A stretch of DNA of 64,000 nucleotides from Pedobacter paludis. Its GTDB lineage: Bacteria; Bacteroidota; Bacteroidia; Sphingobacteriales; Sphingobacteriaceae. A program made the translations under genes and the position numbers. The stretch is taken from contig NZ_QGNY01000001.1 of the NCBI RefSeq assembly GCF_003173575.1, forward strand, positions 124,001 through 188,000, given 5' to 3'. Positions 34,881-43,545 of this stretch are shown one piece after another. The stretch's first letter is position 1; every line of letters starts with the position of its first letter. Below the pieces are notes generated by a model, which worked only from the letters and a program-made list of their open reading frames with translations, was not told the origin of the DNA and made no database searches.

Positions 34881-35197
34881 TTTTTCTGTTTTTTAAGTGT
34901 TGATAATACTTGGTCTAGTTGATTAAATCGGCTTTCCCAAATCTTCCGATATTGGTCTAACCACTTATCTATTTCTTTCATTTTTTCAATTTCAAGAGCG
35001 TAGTAAATTTCTCTGCCCCGATATTCTTGCTTAACAAGCTCGCACTCGGTTAGGATGCGTAAATGTTTTGATACCGCCTGTCGTGTCGAATTGAAGTTCT
35101 CGGCAATGGCATTAGGTGTCATTGCTTGTAAGGCAATTAAGGCGATAATTCCTCGTCGGGTTGGATCTGCAATAGCTTGAAATATGTCTCGCCTCAT
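34877..35197 (-). CDS. ArsR-family repressor
   Basis: A 106-residue winged-helix regulator ([45 protein letters not shown], the wing [12 protein letters not shown]). There is no cysteine-based metal site, so it is of the non-metal (SdpR-like) type that senses through its AHSA1 partner or other means. A dyad overlapping its own promoter suggests autoregulation. The start ATG gives the typical [16 protein letters not shown]-terminus. Confidence 0.9.
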   Translation of the reverse strand: MRRDIFQAIADPTRRGIIALIALQAMTPNAIAENFNSTRQAVSKHLRILTECELVKQEYRGREIYYALEIEKMKEIDKWLDQYRKIWESRFNQLDQVLSTLKKQKK

Positions 35198-35227
35198 TTA
35201 TTTAAAATTTTAATAAGAAACTAATTG

Positions 35228-35247
35228 GTTGCAAATATATATGCAAC
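35228..35247 (-). promoter_or_regulatory. ArsR operator and promoter
   Basis: Inverted repeat GTTGCA-N8-TGCAAC directly upstream of the ArsR gene. On the minus strand it contains TATATTTG (35232-35239), a match to the -7 pattern TAnnTTTG, so a bound repressor would cover the promoter. Confidence 0.6.
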
Positions 35248-35451
35248 TTTTCGGTTTCGCAATTTTTTTTTTAATTTTTTTTCATTTATGACTGAAGAAA
35301 GCTAAAGGGTATAACATTACTAAAGAAAATGCCCTTTTGCATGTTCTGAAAGGGTAAACGTATTTTCGTTGTTTTAAAAACAATGAAAACCATTTCATTT
35401 GCTTCGTGTTTGAAAAGAGGGTGATATCATGGTGCCCTTAAAATTACAAAT

Positions 35452-36279
35452 ATGAATACAGGAAATATAGCCTACATAAATCTCGAAGAATTATCGCGAG
35501 CAGATTACAAAATTATTGATGGAGAGGCCGATATTACAGGATGGCCAGTAATAGATGAAAGCGGAAGCAACATTGGAAAAGTTAGAGATCTATTATTTGA
35601 TCCAGAACAAAATGCAATTCGGTATATTATCGTCGATCTTGATGAAGTTATAGCACCAGAAGAAAAAGCTGTGCTTTTGCCTATTGGTTTTGCCAATCTT
35701 GGAGCCGATAAAAAGGAGGTTGTGATTCCTGTTTTGCATGAAAGCCAGTATGTTGCTTTGCCTCAGTACATTATCGGTGAAATTACTAGGGAAACGGAAA
35801 TGAAAATCAGGTCGGCTATAGGAAGTCCTGCCGCATTGCGGATAGAAGAAGAAATTGCGGAGATGGATCCATCCGAATTTTACAATCACCATCATTTTGA
35901 TCGTGGTAGATTGGGATTTACCCCCTCAGATTCTCCATCTGTTGACCAAAGTGAAGCGTTGACGCCCAATAATCGCGAGGAAGAGCGCAATACCATTCAT
36001 GAACTTATTAATCATTCAGCGAATCATGAAAATGCTCATCAGGTGGATCATCAATTTGAACCATTTGAAATCAACACAGGCGATGACACATTTACTATAG
36101 AGCCACAGGAAAATGGTACGTATAGGATTCTTTCTGGAGAAGAAAAAATTGGTGTTGTGTATGCAGAGCCAGGTGAAAGGGGTGTACAGTGGAGAACGAT
36201 GGATCAATTAGATGATCGATTTGTGGAGGTGATAGGTGAAAATATCAAACTTCATCACTCATCCATCTCGAATTTATAA
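35452..36279 (+). CDS. PRC-barrel domain protein
   Basis: A 275-residue soluble protein. Residues ~25-110 form a PRC-barrel (WPVIDESGSNIGKVRDLLFDPEQ, YIIVDLDEV, VLLPIGFANLG). The remainder is acidic, with a histidine-rich middle (FYNHHHFDRG, HSANHENAHQVDHQFE) and a C-terminal beta segment. PRC-barrel proteins in soil Bacteroidota are often stress-related; the function is unknown. Monocistronic, with a hairpin about 90 bases downstream. Confidence 0.8.
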   Translation: MNTGNIAYINLEELSRADYKIIDGEADITGWPVIDESGSNIGKVRDLLFDPEQNAIRYIIVDLDEVIAPEEKAVLLPIGFANLGADKKEVVIPVLHESQYVALPQYIIGEITRETEMKIRSAIGSPAALRIEEEIAEMDPSEFYNHHHFDRGRLGFTPSDSPSVDQSEALTPNNREEERNTIHELINHSANHENAHQVDHQFEPFEINTGDDTFTIEPQENGTYRILSGEEKIGVVYAEPGERGVQWRTMDQLDDRFVEVIGENIKLHHSSISNL

Positions 36280-36368
36280 TCTAAGGTTATTTAGTTAGAT
36301 TATAAACATCATCCAGCATTTGTCGTCATTAGGCAATACTATTAAGCTTAAAATCAATTTAAAAAAGA

Positions 36369-36394
36369 AGCCTCACAATATTGTGGGGCTTTTG
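36369..36394 (+). terminator. hairpin terminator
   Basis: AGCCTCACAATATTGTGGGGCTTTT forms a stem with one T-G pair and a short T-run, downstream of the PRC-barrel gene. Confidence 0.7.
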
Positions 36395-36433
36395 TGATTT
36401 CGTAAGGGTTTTATCACAATAGCATCTCTGCCA

Positions 36434-36538
36434 ATGAAAAAGTTTTCAGTCATGCTTCCCGAACATTCACCTGAGAGAAAGAAGAATGTACTGTATAAAT
36501 TCGGCAAAGCATGTGAAGACGGCAAGGAGAAATATTAA
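36434..36538 (+). CDS. possible 34-aa peptide
   Basis: A short frame MKKFSVMLPEHSPERKKNVLYKFGKACEDGKEKY in overview: basic, no hydrophobic core, no recognised family. The rest of the 351-base gap (36280-36630) holds the terminator before it and the CTTCA repeat after it. It may be chance; a purine-rich upstream region is not obvious. Confidence 0.2.
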   Translation: MKKFSVMLPEHSPERKKNVLYKFGKACEDGKEKY

Positions 36539-36597
36539 AAGACTTCTAAGTCAATGACTCTGAAGATAAATATATCTCTTTTTAATTTTTATGATCA

Positions 36598-36615
36598 ACT
36601 TCAAAATGTCTTCAG
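36598..36615 (+). promoter_or_regulatory. CTTCA-N6-CTTCA direct repeat (response-regulator box 1)
   Basis: ACTTCAAAATGTCTTCAG has two CTTCA units exactly 11 bp apart, the spacing of OmpR/PhoB-type sites. It lies 25 bases before the regulator start. The same 18-mer with one change recurs at 40047-40064 before the Rieske operon. Confidence 0.65.
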
Positions 36616-36639
36616 TATCTTATACCATATTTGTTTCCC

Positions 36640-37317
36640 ATGAAGATCCTAATCATTGAAGATGAACTCGGGTTGCAACGCAGTATAGCGCAGTACCTAT
36701 TATCTCAGGGAAACTTATGCAGTCAGGCCTCTACTTATACCGAGGCACTTGAGCGGCTGGCAGTTTATGAGTATGACTGTATTTTGCTCGATCTTACCCT
36801 TCCCGATGGTGAGGGGCTTCAGATATTGAACTATCTCCAAAAGATGAACAGGACCGAAGGTGTAATTATAATTTCTGCAAAAAATTCAATCCACCAAAAA
36901 ATTGAGGGCCTTAGCCTCGGAGCGGACGATTACCTGGTCAAGCCCTTTCATCTATCAGAGCTGAATGCCAGAATACTAGCAGTTGTTAGGCGGAAAAGTG
37001 CTCACGGCGAAAGGCATATTGAATTTAATGAGATCAGGATAGATCTTGATGCCAAAGAGGTACATGTGAATGGTAAGGCGGTATATCTGACGAAGAAAGA
37101 ATTTGATCTTCTGCTTTATTTTGTTTCCAACAAGGGTAAGGTGATTTCTAAATCTGCTGCCGTGGAGCACATCTGGGGTGATGATTCGGATATGGCCGAC
37201 AGTTTTGATTTTATTTATACCCACATCAAGAACATCAGGAAAAAACTCACCGATGTTGGGAGTAAGGATTACTTTCAGTCGGTATATGGTATTGGATATA
37301 AATTCACGGAAGCATGA
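36640..37317 (+). CDS. OmpR-family response regulator
   Basis: Taken from ATG 36640 (MKILIIEDE), giving 225 residues; a TTG three codons earlier is also open. The receiver domain has Asp51 in ILLDLTLPDGEG and Lys in LVKPFH, followed by a winged-helix output (VYLTKKEFDLLLYFVSNKGKVISK ... YGIGYKF). It overlaps the kinase gene by four bases, so they are a coupled pair. The direct repeat before its own start and the one before the Rieske operon are its likely sites. Confidence 0.92.
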   Translation: MKILIIEDELGLQRSIAQYLLSQGNLCSQASTYTEALERLAVYEYDCILLDLTLPDGEGLQILNYLQKMNRTEGVIIISAKNSIHQKIEGLSLGADDYLVKPFHLSELNARILAVVRRKSAHGERHIEFNEIRIDLDAKEVHVNGKAVYLTKKEFDLLLYFVSNKGKVISKSAAVEHIWGDDSDMADSFDFIYTHIKNIRKKLTDVGSKDYFQSVYGIGYKFTEA

Positions 37318-38570
37318 AGTTATTTACCAGATATAACAGGATACTGATGATCATCAGTCTTTTTGGACTGCTGCTAATCGGAATTCTTTTTTACCGGATG
37401 CTGATCTATTATCTAGACCAGCAGATTGACCATGACCTGGTGGAAGAGGTTATGGAGGTAAAGGAGTATTCAGCAGAAGGCAATTTTTATCAACCACATG
37501 AATTTGAGGACCTTATTGTTCAATATAAAAAGATACAAAAAGTCAATCCTTCCAGTAGCTATGCCGATACTGTTTTCTACAATCCAGTTAAGCATAGGAA
37601 AGAAACTGCAAGATACCTTAAAACAGAATTCAATCTGGTTGGGCAACCTTACCAGATTTTGGTCATCGCTTCGAAATTTGAACGGCAGGAGCAGATTAGA
37701 GACATCTGCCTGATTATCCTGATTCCGGTTACCCTTCTTTTTGCTTTGGTGCTTCTGATAAACAGGGTTTTGCTTAGAAAAATCTGGAGCCCTTTTGAAC
37801 AACTCTTAAAAAACATTACAGCATTTAATATCAATCATGAACGTCCGTACGAACCTGTAGAGATGCCGGTTGCTGAATTCAGGCAATTAAACAAGGTACT
37901 GGTTGAGCTGTCGGGAAAAGTGAAATCTGATTATAATGAGATCAAGCTTTTCACTGAAAATGCTTCTCATGAAATGATGACGCCTCTCGCTGTAATCAAC
38001 TCAAAGCTTGATAATATGCTTCAATCTCATGTTCTGAATAAGGAAGATGGCGAAACCCTGATGGAATTATATAAAGCGACTTCTCGTTTGACAAAGCTTA
38101 ATCAATCTCTATTGCTTTTGGTCAAAATTGATAACAATTTATTGCAGGACGAGGAAAGGGTTAATTTAAAATCGCTTATAGAGGAAAAGCAAATTTATTT
38201 TCAGGAGCTCATTACAGAGCGCAATATTACCGTAGAAACTGTATTGGCTGATGTAACCATTTCTGCAAGCCGAAGCCTACTTGAGATATTGATCAATAAT
38301 CTTTTTAGTAATGTGATCAGGCATAATTACGATGGGGGTAAAATTAAGATCATTCTGGATGAAGAAAAAATAGTATTTGCAAATACGGGGCACAATAAAG
38401 CGCTTGACCCTGGAAAAATATTTGACCGATTTTATAAAGATAATGTCTCTGAAGGAACAGGTTTGGGCCTTGCCATACTCAAGCAGATCTGCAACCGGCA
38501 ACATTATCAGCTTGATTATTCCTACCATCAAGACCTGCATACCTTTACCGTAAAATTTAACCATCAATAG
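37314..38570 (+). CDS. sensor histidine kinase
   Basis: A 418-residue inner-membrane kinase with a helix at ~10-32, a periplasmic loop of ~100 residues, a second helix at ~132-155, a HAMP-like linker, HisKA with SHEMMTPL (His219) and a compact ATPase domain (NNLFSN, GTGLGLAIL). It pairs with the upstream OmpR-type regulator. The signal is unknown; the downstream cytochrome b and the second operon suggest an envelope redox or metal cue. Six bases separate it from the cytochrome gene. Confidence 0.92.
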   Translation: MKLFTRYNRILMIISLFGLLLIGILFYRMLIYYLDQQIDHDLVEEVMEVKEYSAEGNFYQPHEFEDLIVQYKKIQKVNPSSSYADTVFYNPVKHRKETARYLKTEFNLVGQPYQILVIASKFERQEQIRDICLIILIPVTLLFALVLLINRVLLRKIWSPFEQLLKNITAFNINHERPYEPVEMPVAEFRQLNKVLVELSGKVKSDYNEIKLFTENASHEMMTPLAVINSKLDNMLQSHVLNKEDGETLMELYKATSRLTKLNQSLLLLVKIDNNLLQDEERVNLKSLIEEKQIYFQELITERNITVETVLADVTISASRSLLEILINNLFSNVIRHNYDGGKIKIILDEEKIVFANTGHNKALDPGKIFDRFYKDNVSEGTGLGLAILKQICNRQHYQLDYSYHQDLHTFTVKFNHQ

Positions 38571-38576
38571 AATCAA

Positions 38577-39269
38577 ATGGCCATTATTGAACCTACCAAT
38601 CAAGAAATCGGAGCAAATAGAAAAGGGAAAAAATATGCATCTTCCACGCGTTTATGGCACTGGGTAAATCTCGTCTTAATTACGGGATCACTGCTCACTG
38701 TACTGATCAACTCCACGCTCTTTGACCGCTCCCAGCGCAGCTTTGTAAAAGGTGAACTTATGAGTGCCGGGGCATCTGTAAGTGATAATCAGGCCCAAGC
38801 GGTTACACATGGACTAGAAGATCAGGTTTGGGGCAAACACATATATTTTGGCTATGGTTTAGTCGCACTTTTTCTTTTCAGGATAATTGCTGAATTTTTT
38901 TTACCTCAACCACAAAGACTCTTTCCCAAGATTAAAAGAGCCATTCAGGCTTATTTTTTCTTAAAAAAAGAGCGGGAGGTAGCAAAACACGAATTGGTGG
39001 TAAAGGGACTTTATCTTATTTTTTACCTCCTCCTTTTAATTATGGTGGTTACCGGGTTGCTGCTCGCTTTTGATGATTATACTGGAATACCGAAAGATAT
39101 TAACCACAGCATAAAAGAATTCCATGGGTTTTGCATGTATCTAATACTAGGTTTTATTGTTCTGCATGTTGCAGGAGTTTTCCTGGCCGAGAGAAAGGAT
39201 GATAAGGGAATTGTTTCTGATATGATCAATGGTGGAGAAACCAATATAAAGGATGATTTTTTAACATAA
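38577..39269 (+). CDS. cytochrome b561-type membrane protein
   Basis: A 230-residue protein with four main helices and b-heme histidines: RLWHWVNLVLITG, HIYFGYGLVALFLFRI, a pair around KELVVKGLYLIFYLLLL (with HE before it), and IKEFHGFCMYLILGFIVLHVAG. It is related to the cytochrome b/b6 and Ni/Fe-hydrogenase cytochrome subunits that pass electrons between quinones and periplasmic partners. A partner could be the Rieske protein of the next operon. Co-transcribed with the two-component genes. Confidence 0.85.
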   Translation: MAIIEPTNQEIGANRKGKKYASSTRLWHWVNLVLITGSLLTVLINSTLFDRSQRSFVKGELMSAGASVSDNQAQAVTHGLEDQVWGKHIYFGYGLVALFLFRIIAEFFLPQPQRLFPKIKRAIQAYFFLKKEREVAKHELVVKGLYLIFYLLLLIMVVTGLLLAFDDYTGIPKDINHSIKEFHGFCMYLILGFIVLHVAGVFLAERKDDKGIVSDMINGGETNIKDDFLT

Positions 39270-39281
39270 GCATGCGAATAT

Positions 39282-39974
39282 ATGAGCAAGTTGCATAAAG
39301 AAGAGCACCTGAAGAGTTCGGCATTTATTTCGGATATTGTTATTGGTATGAGCGACGGGCTAACCGTTCCATTTGCACTTGCCGCAGGTCTAAGTGCCGC
39401 AGTAAGCAGCAATTCGATTATCATTACCGCTGGCATTGCCGAGATCATTGCTGGCTGCATTGCTATGGGGCTGGGTGGTTACCTGGCAGGAAAAACTGAA
39501 CAAGAGCACTATGAGAGCGAACTCAAAAGAGAATATATCGAAGTAGAAAATGTTCCTGAAAGGGAAAAAGAGGAGGTAAAGGAGATTTTTGCCGGATACG
39601 GGCTAGACAATAAAGCACAGGAACTTATTGTTGATCAGTTGAGTAAGAATAAAGACCACTGGGTAGATTTTATGATGAAGTTTGAGCTGGGCCTGGAGAA
39701 ACCGGATATCAATAGAGCACGAAACAGTGCACTTACTATAGGTTTGTCTTATTGCGTTGGCGGTATGCTTCCCTTATCAGCCTATTTTTTTTCTTCAAAA
39801 CCGCAGGATGGCCTGATTTTTTCTGCAGTACTGACCACAATCTGTCTTTTTGTATTTGGCTATTTTAAAAGCTTGTTAACCGGTCAGCCGCCTGTAAAGG
39901 GCGCTATAAAGGTTACAGCCATAGGTTTGATTGCGGCCGGTGCAGCATTTCTCATTGCCAGATTGATTACTTAG
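39282..39974 (+). CDS. VIT1/CCC1-family transporter
   Basis: A 230-residue membrane protein: SDIVIGMSDGLTVPFALAAGLSAAV (first helix motif), GCIAMGLGGYLAGKTEQEHYESELKREY with the acidic metal-binding stretch following (EVENVPEREKEEVKEIF), and three more helices at the C-terminus. The family moves Fe2+ or Mn2+, usually out of the cytoplasm. Twelve bases after the cytochrome gene, so last in the first operon. Confidence 0.9.
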   Translation: MSKLHKEEHLKSSAFISDIVIGMSDGLTVPFALAAGLSAAVSSNSIIITAGIAEIIAGCIAMGLGGYLAGKTEQEHYESELKREYIEVENVPEREKEEVKEIFAGYGLDNKAQELIVDQLSKNKDHWVDFMMKFELGLEKPDINRARNSALTIGLSYCVGGMLPLSAYFFSSKPQDGLIFSAVLTTICLFVFGYFKSLLTGQPPVKGAIKVTAIGLIAAGAAFLIARLIT

Positions 39975-40047
39975 CAAGTCATTATTTCTGCATTTTCATA
40001 TAACCAATTTCTTTTTTAACAAAATTTTAACAGATTTTAATTTAAAA

Positions 40048-40070
40048 CTTCAGAATGTCTTCAGACTTCA
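40048..40070 (+). promoter_or_regulatory. CTTCA repeats before the Rieske operon (box 2)
   Basis: CTTCAGAATGTCTTCAG, then a third CTTCA at 40066-40070. The first two units are 11 bp apart as in box 1 at 36598. A -7 element TAGTTTTG starts 12 bases after the second unit, so the box covers the -35 region of this promoter. Confidence 0.65.
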
Positions 40071-40074
40071 TCTA

Positions 40075-40082
40075 TAGTTTTG
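40075..40082 (+). promoter_or_regulatory. -7 element of the Rieske operon
   Basis: TAGTTTTG fits TAnnTTTG directly behind the CTTCA box. About 190 bases of untranslated leader follow before the Rieske start; nothing further was recognised in the 302-base gap 39975-40276. Confidence 0.5.
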
Positions 40083-40276
40083 TTACAAGCAATCGGTTTT
40101 TTTACCCCTATAGTAGGATGAAAAGATGGCTAAAGTATACGGAATCCTAAAGTCTTTTTATAGATAGAATTTTACACAGATTTTATTCAGCATTTCTCCA
40201 TCGATACTAAAAGGGTATTCGTCGGGACCTTGCCAGAATATTTCATTGCATTGCTCATTTTAACTATAAAAAGAAT

Positions 40277-40702
40277 ATGGATAGAAAAGATTTTCTTAAC
40301 AGTATGGGGATGAGTGCAGCGGCCTTTGCCCTGATCAACTGTATAGGTTGCAAAAAGAATAGTGAAAGTAGCTCGTCTGATACCACTGGTCCTACTGGTG
40401 TAAATTTTACGCTTGATTTAAGCCTAGCAGCCAATGCCACATTGCTAAGCAATGGTGGATCATTGGTTTCGAATGGGGTTATTATTGCAAAAACGAACGC
40501 TGGGGCTTACATTGCCGTACAACGATCATGCACACACGAAAGCTATACGCTCACTTACCAATCGGCAAACAGCCGTTTCTACTGCCCCAACCATGGAGCA
40601 ACCTTTTCTGAAAACGGAGCAGTAACCAATGGTCCAGCTTCACGCTCCTTAACTGTTTATAATACCCAGCTTACTGGTACTACTTTAAAAGTTTATTCTT
40701 AA
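40277..40702 (+). CDS. Rieske [2Fe-2S] protein
   Basis: A 141-residue exported protein. The N-terminus (RKDFL, a helix, then IGCKK) fits a lipoprotein or weak Tat-like signal. The cluster ligands are C85-T-H87 and C103-P-N-H106, the canonical CxH...CxxH pair, with the fold ending in SENGAVTNGPASRSL. It probably carries electrons at the outer face of the inner membrane. First gene of the second operon, followed after five bases by a thioredoxin gene. Confidence 0.9.
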   Translation: MDRKDFLNSMGMSAAAFALINCIGCKKNSESSSSDTTGPTGVNFTLDLSLAANATLLSNGGSLVSNGVIIAKTNAGAYIAVQRSCTHESYTLTYQSANSRFYCPNHGATFSENGAVTNGPASRSLTVYNTQLTGTTLKVYS

Positions 40703-40707
40703 ATAAT

Positions 40708-41136
40708 ATGAAACTACTTTTTGTTGCCCTATTGGGGCTATTTATTGTTCCCGCGTTGTGGATGGGAAACTTTACAGAGGCACAAAAACAGGCCAAAGCA
40801 ACACACAAACAGATCCTAATTAATTTTTCAGGCTCAGATTGGTGTGGTCCATGTATTCGCCTGCGCAAAGAAATTTTGGAATCGGAAAGCTTTGAACAAT
40901 ATGCAGCTGCAAATTTATTACTGGTCAGGGCAGATTTTCCAAGACAGAAGAAAAACCAGCTTACGAAGGAGCAAATTAAGCTTAACGAATCGTTAGCAGA
41001 GGTATATAACAAAGATGGCAAGTTTCCTTATACGGTCTTGGTTGATGAAAATGGAAAGGTATTAAAAAGCTGGGATGGATTTCCTGATGAAAGTCCGCAG
41101 GCTTTCGTTTCCGAAATTGACAAACTAAAAAAATAA
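40708..41136 (+). CDS. exported thioredoxin-family protein
   Basis: A 142-residue protein with an N-terminal hydrophobic segment (LLFVALLGLFIVPALW) and a thioredoxin fold with active site W-C46-G-P-C49, the cis-proline region GKFPYTVL and a C-terminal helix. It is of the short thioredoxin_7-like type found with DUF4266/DUF3570 genes. It likely keeps thiols of this envelope module reduced or oxidised. Eight bases separate it from apbE. Confidence 0.88.
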   Translation: MKLLFVALLGLFIVPALWMGNFTEAQKQAKATHKQILINFSGSDWCGPCIRLRKEILESESFEQYAAANLLLVRADFPRQKKNQLTKEQIKLNESLAEVYNKDGKFPYTVLVDENGKVLKSWDGFPDESPQAFVSEIDKLKK

Positions 41137-41144
41137 GGCTCAGA

Positions 41145-42077
41145 ATGGAGAAACCTGTTTCTGTAAACCGAATACTAAAACTCATGGGAAACCGCTTTGA
41201 GTTTACCGTGATCGCTAAGAACGAGCAGGAGGGAAATGTTGCTATAGATGCAGCGATAGAAGAAGTACAAAGGATAGAATATCTGTTGACCACTTTTAGC
41301 GATCTAAGTCAGACGAGTCTCATCAATGAAAATGCTGGTTTGCAACCGGTAAAAGTAGATGGAGAAGTGATTGGGCTTATTGAACGGTCTTTCAGGATAT
41401 CAGAAATTACCGACGGTGCTTTTGATATCACCTATGGGTCGATAGATAAACGGCTTTGGAATTTCGATCCGAATATGACGAGCTTACCTGATGAAGCAAC
41501 CGCCCTGAAATCTGTTGGGCTCATCGATTACCGAAATGTAATCCTGAACAAGGAGAAATCGACCGTGTTTTTAAAAAATAAAGGCATGCGTATCGGTTTT
41601 GGCGGGATTGGGAAAGGCTACGCAGCCGATCAGGCGAAGTTGGTACTGCAAAAAATGGGTATTAAAAGCGGGATTGTGAACGCAGCCGGAGATCTGATTA
41701 CTTGGGGAACCCAAGCCAATGGGCATCCTTGGACGGTAGGTATCGCAGACCCCGAACAGACAGACAGGCCATTTTCTACACTAAAGATTAGCGATATGGC
41801 AATTGCCACTTCGGGCAGTTATGAAAAATTTGTAACGATTAATGGGAAACGCTATTCCCATACCATCGATCCCAAAACGGGGCTTCCGGTAAGCGGTGTA
41901 AAAAGTGTGAGTATCATCTGCCCAAGTGCTGAGCTTGCTGATGCGCTGGCTACACCCGTTGTAGTGATGGGTGTAAAAATAGGGCTGGAGTTGATTAACC
42001 AGATTAAACAAGTGGCCTGTATTGTTATCGACGATAATGATCGGGTATTTACCTCAAACAATATTAATGTGATATAA
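41145..42077 (+). CDS. apbE: FAD:protein FMN transferase (ApbE)
   Basis: A 310-residue ApbE: MGNRFEFTV near the start, GAFDITYGSIDKRLWNF, GFGGIGKGYAADQAK, NAAGDLITWG, and HTIDPKTGLPV. The enzyme moves FMN from FAD onto Ser/Thr of target proteins, using Mg2+. Unlike most ApbE proteins it has no visible signal peptide or lipobox, which suggests a cytoplasmic place or a different start. Only two bases separate it from the DUF4266 gene; the target protein is not obvious. Confidence 0.9.
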   Translation: MEKPVSVNRILKLMGNRFEFTVIAKNEQEGNVAIDAAIEEVQRIEYLLTTFSDLSQTSLINENAGLQPVKVDGEVIGLIERSFRISEITDGAFDITYGSIDKRLWNFDPNMTSLPDEATALKSVGLIDYRNVILNKEKSTVFLKNKGMRIGFGGIGKGYAADQAKLVLQKMGIKSGIVNAAGDLITWGTQANGHPWTVGIADPEQTDRPFSTLKISDMAIATSGSYEKFVTINGKRYSHTIDPKTGLPVSGVKSVSIICPSAELADALATPVVVMGVKIGLELINQIKQVACIVIDDNDRVFTSNNINVI

Positions 42078-42079
42078 AT

Positions 42080-42310
42080 ATGAAAATTTCAAGAACATTT
42101 TTCCTTTCGATGGTTACTGCAATTTTACTGAGCAGTATGCTGAGTGCTTGTAGTAGCGTAAAGCCTTATCAAAAAAGTAAGCTTAACGATGCCGATATGA
42201 TCCTTTCGGCCCGAAAGGCCCAGAAATTTGAGCAGAGTTTTCAGCTGTACCGCGAAGGGGCTTCGGGTGCCAATGGTGGCAAGAGCGGGGGTGGCTGTGG
42301 CTGTAATTAG
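42080..42310 (+). CDS. DUF4266 lipoprotein
   Basis: A 76-residue lipoprotein: signal peptide ending at LSACSS, then the DUF4266 core VKPYQKSKLNDADMIL, and a Gly-rich end with REGASGANGG and the terminal GGGCGCN. DUF4266 proteins are almost always followed by DUF3570 genes. The stretch EGASGAN resembles the D-x-x-[ST]-G-A-[TS] signal used by ApbE, but the final acceptor is Asn, so flavinylation is doubtful. The last cysteines could bind metal or form thioether or disulfide links. Confidence 0.85.
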   Translation: MKISRTFFLSMVTAILLSSMLSACSSVKPYQKSKLNDADMILSARKAQKFEQSFQLYREGASGANGGKSGGGCGCN

Positions 42311-42325
42311 TTTAAGGATCGCAAA

Positions 42326-43537
42326 ATGAAAAAAATATATCTTCACGTGCTTTTCATGTACTTCGGTATTTTAAGCACTTACGCACAGACCAAACCTGAA
42401 CCGGTAAAAGTAGATAGCAGTAAGTACCAATCTCGAAAACTTAAAATTGATGAGATCAACCTTGTTTCAGCTTATTATCATCAAAATGGCAATAATTCTG
42501 CCGTTACGGGTGGTATTGGTACCGAGAAATTAAGCGATTTTGCAAATACAATTGATTTGCAAATGTCGAAATTTAATAAGAATGGAAAGAAAAACACCTT
42601 CCTGTTCGAACTGGGCGTTGATCATTATACTTCGGCATCATCAGATAAAATAGATCCGAGCACCATCTCTTCAGCATCTTCGGCCGATACCCGTATTTAC
42701 CCTTCGTTAAACTGGACGCACTCCAATGAAGAAACAGGGAATTCCTTTGGTTTTACTGGATCTTATTCAACAGAATTCGATTACCAATCATTGGGAGCAG
42801 CATTCAATTTGACCCGTTTATCAAAAGATAAAAATACCCAGTTCGATTTCAAACTTCAGGCATTCTTGGATCAGTGGACAGTAATTCTGCCAATAGAACT
42901 TCGAACGGGCAATACAGGAAGGGGCGGAGAACAGTACGATACCGCACCACGAAATTCATTCAGTGCTTCCTTCTCATTGGCTCAGGTAATTAACCAGAAA
43001 TTTCAGGTCTCGTTGATTTTAGAGCCGTCTTATCAAAAAGGTTTATTGGCCACAAAATATCAGCGTGATTATTTTACCGATGGATCTCTTCGCTCAGAGA
43101 CGCTACCGGATAAGCGTTACAAACTTCCTATAGGGTTGCGCATGAATTACTTTTTGGGTGATCGTTTTGTAATCCGAACATTTTACCGTTATTATATGGA
43201 TAACTGGGGCATTAGGGCGCATACCGCAGAGCTTGAGATACCCGTTAAGATTAATTCATTTTTCTCTATAAGCCCATTCTATCGATATAATAACCAGGTT
43301 GGAACGAAATACTTTGCACCCTATAGCCAGCATTCGCCATCTGAACAATATTTTACCAGTGATTATGATCTTTCTACACTGACAAGCGATTTTTATGGTG
43401 CAGGTATTCGATTTGCGCCACCAAAAGGCGTTTTCGGCTGGCAGAGACTCAACATGCTTGAACTTCGGTATGGACACTATTCACGGTCTACAAGTTTGGT
43501 TTCCAATATCGTTTCCCTAAACCTTAAGTTTAAATAA
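42326..43537 (+). CDS. DUF3570 outer-membrane beta-barrel protein
   Basis: A 403-residue protein with a signal peptide (cleavage near TYAQ) and a long series of amphipathic strands, ending in LNLKFK with a C-terminal aromatic-like barrel signature. DUF3570 proteins are predicted outer-membrane barrels. In this operon it may act as the outer-membrane part of a redox or metal pathway with DUF4266 and ApbE. Fifteen bases after DUF4266; a strong terminator follows. Confidence 0.88.
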   Translation: MKKIYLHVLFMYFGILSTYAQTKPEPVKVDSSKYQSRKLKIDEINLVSAYYHQNGNNSAVTGGIGTEKLSDFANTIDLQMSKFNKNGKKNTFLFELGVDHYTSASSDKIDPSTISSASSADTRIYPSLNWTHSNEETGNSFGFTGSYSTEFDYQSLGAAFNLTRLSKDKNTQFDFKLQAFLDQWTVILPIELRTGNTGRGGEQYDTAPRNSFSASFSLAQVINQKFQVSLILEPSYQKGLLATKYQRDYFTDGSLRSETLPDKRYKLPIGLRMNYFLGDRFVIRTFYRYYMDNWGIRAHTAELEIPVKINSFFSISPFYRYNNQVGTKYFAPYSQHSPSEQYFTSDYDLSTLTSDFYGAGIRFAPPKGVFGWQRLNMLELRYGHYSRSTSLVSNIVSLNLKFK

Positions 43538-43545
43538 ATTGCCTT

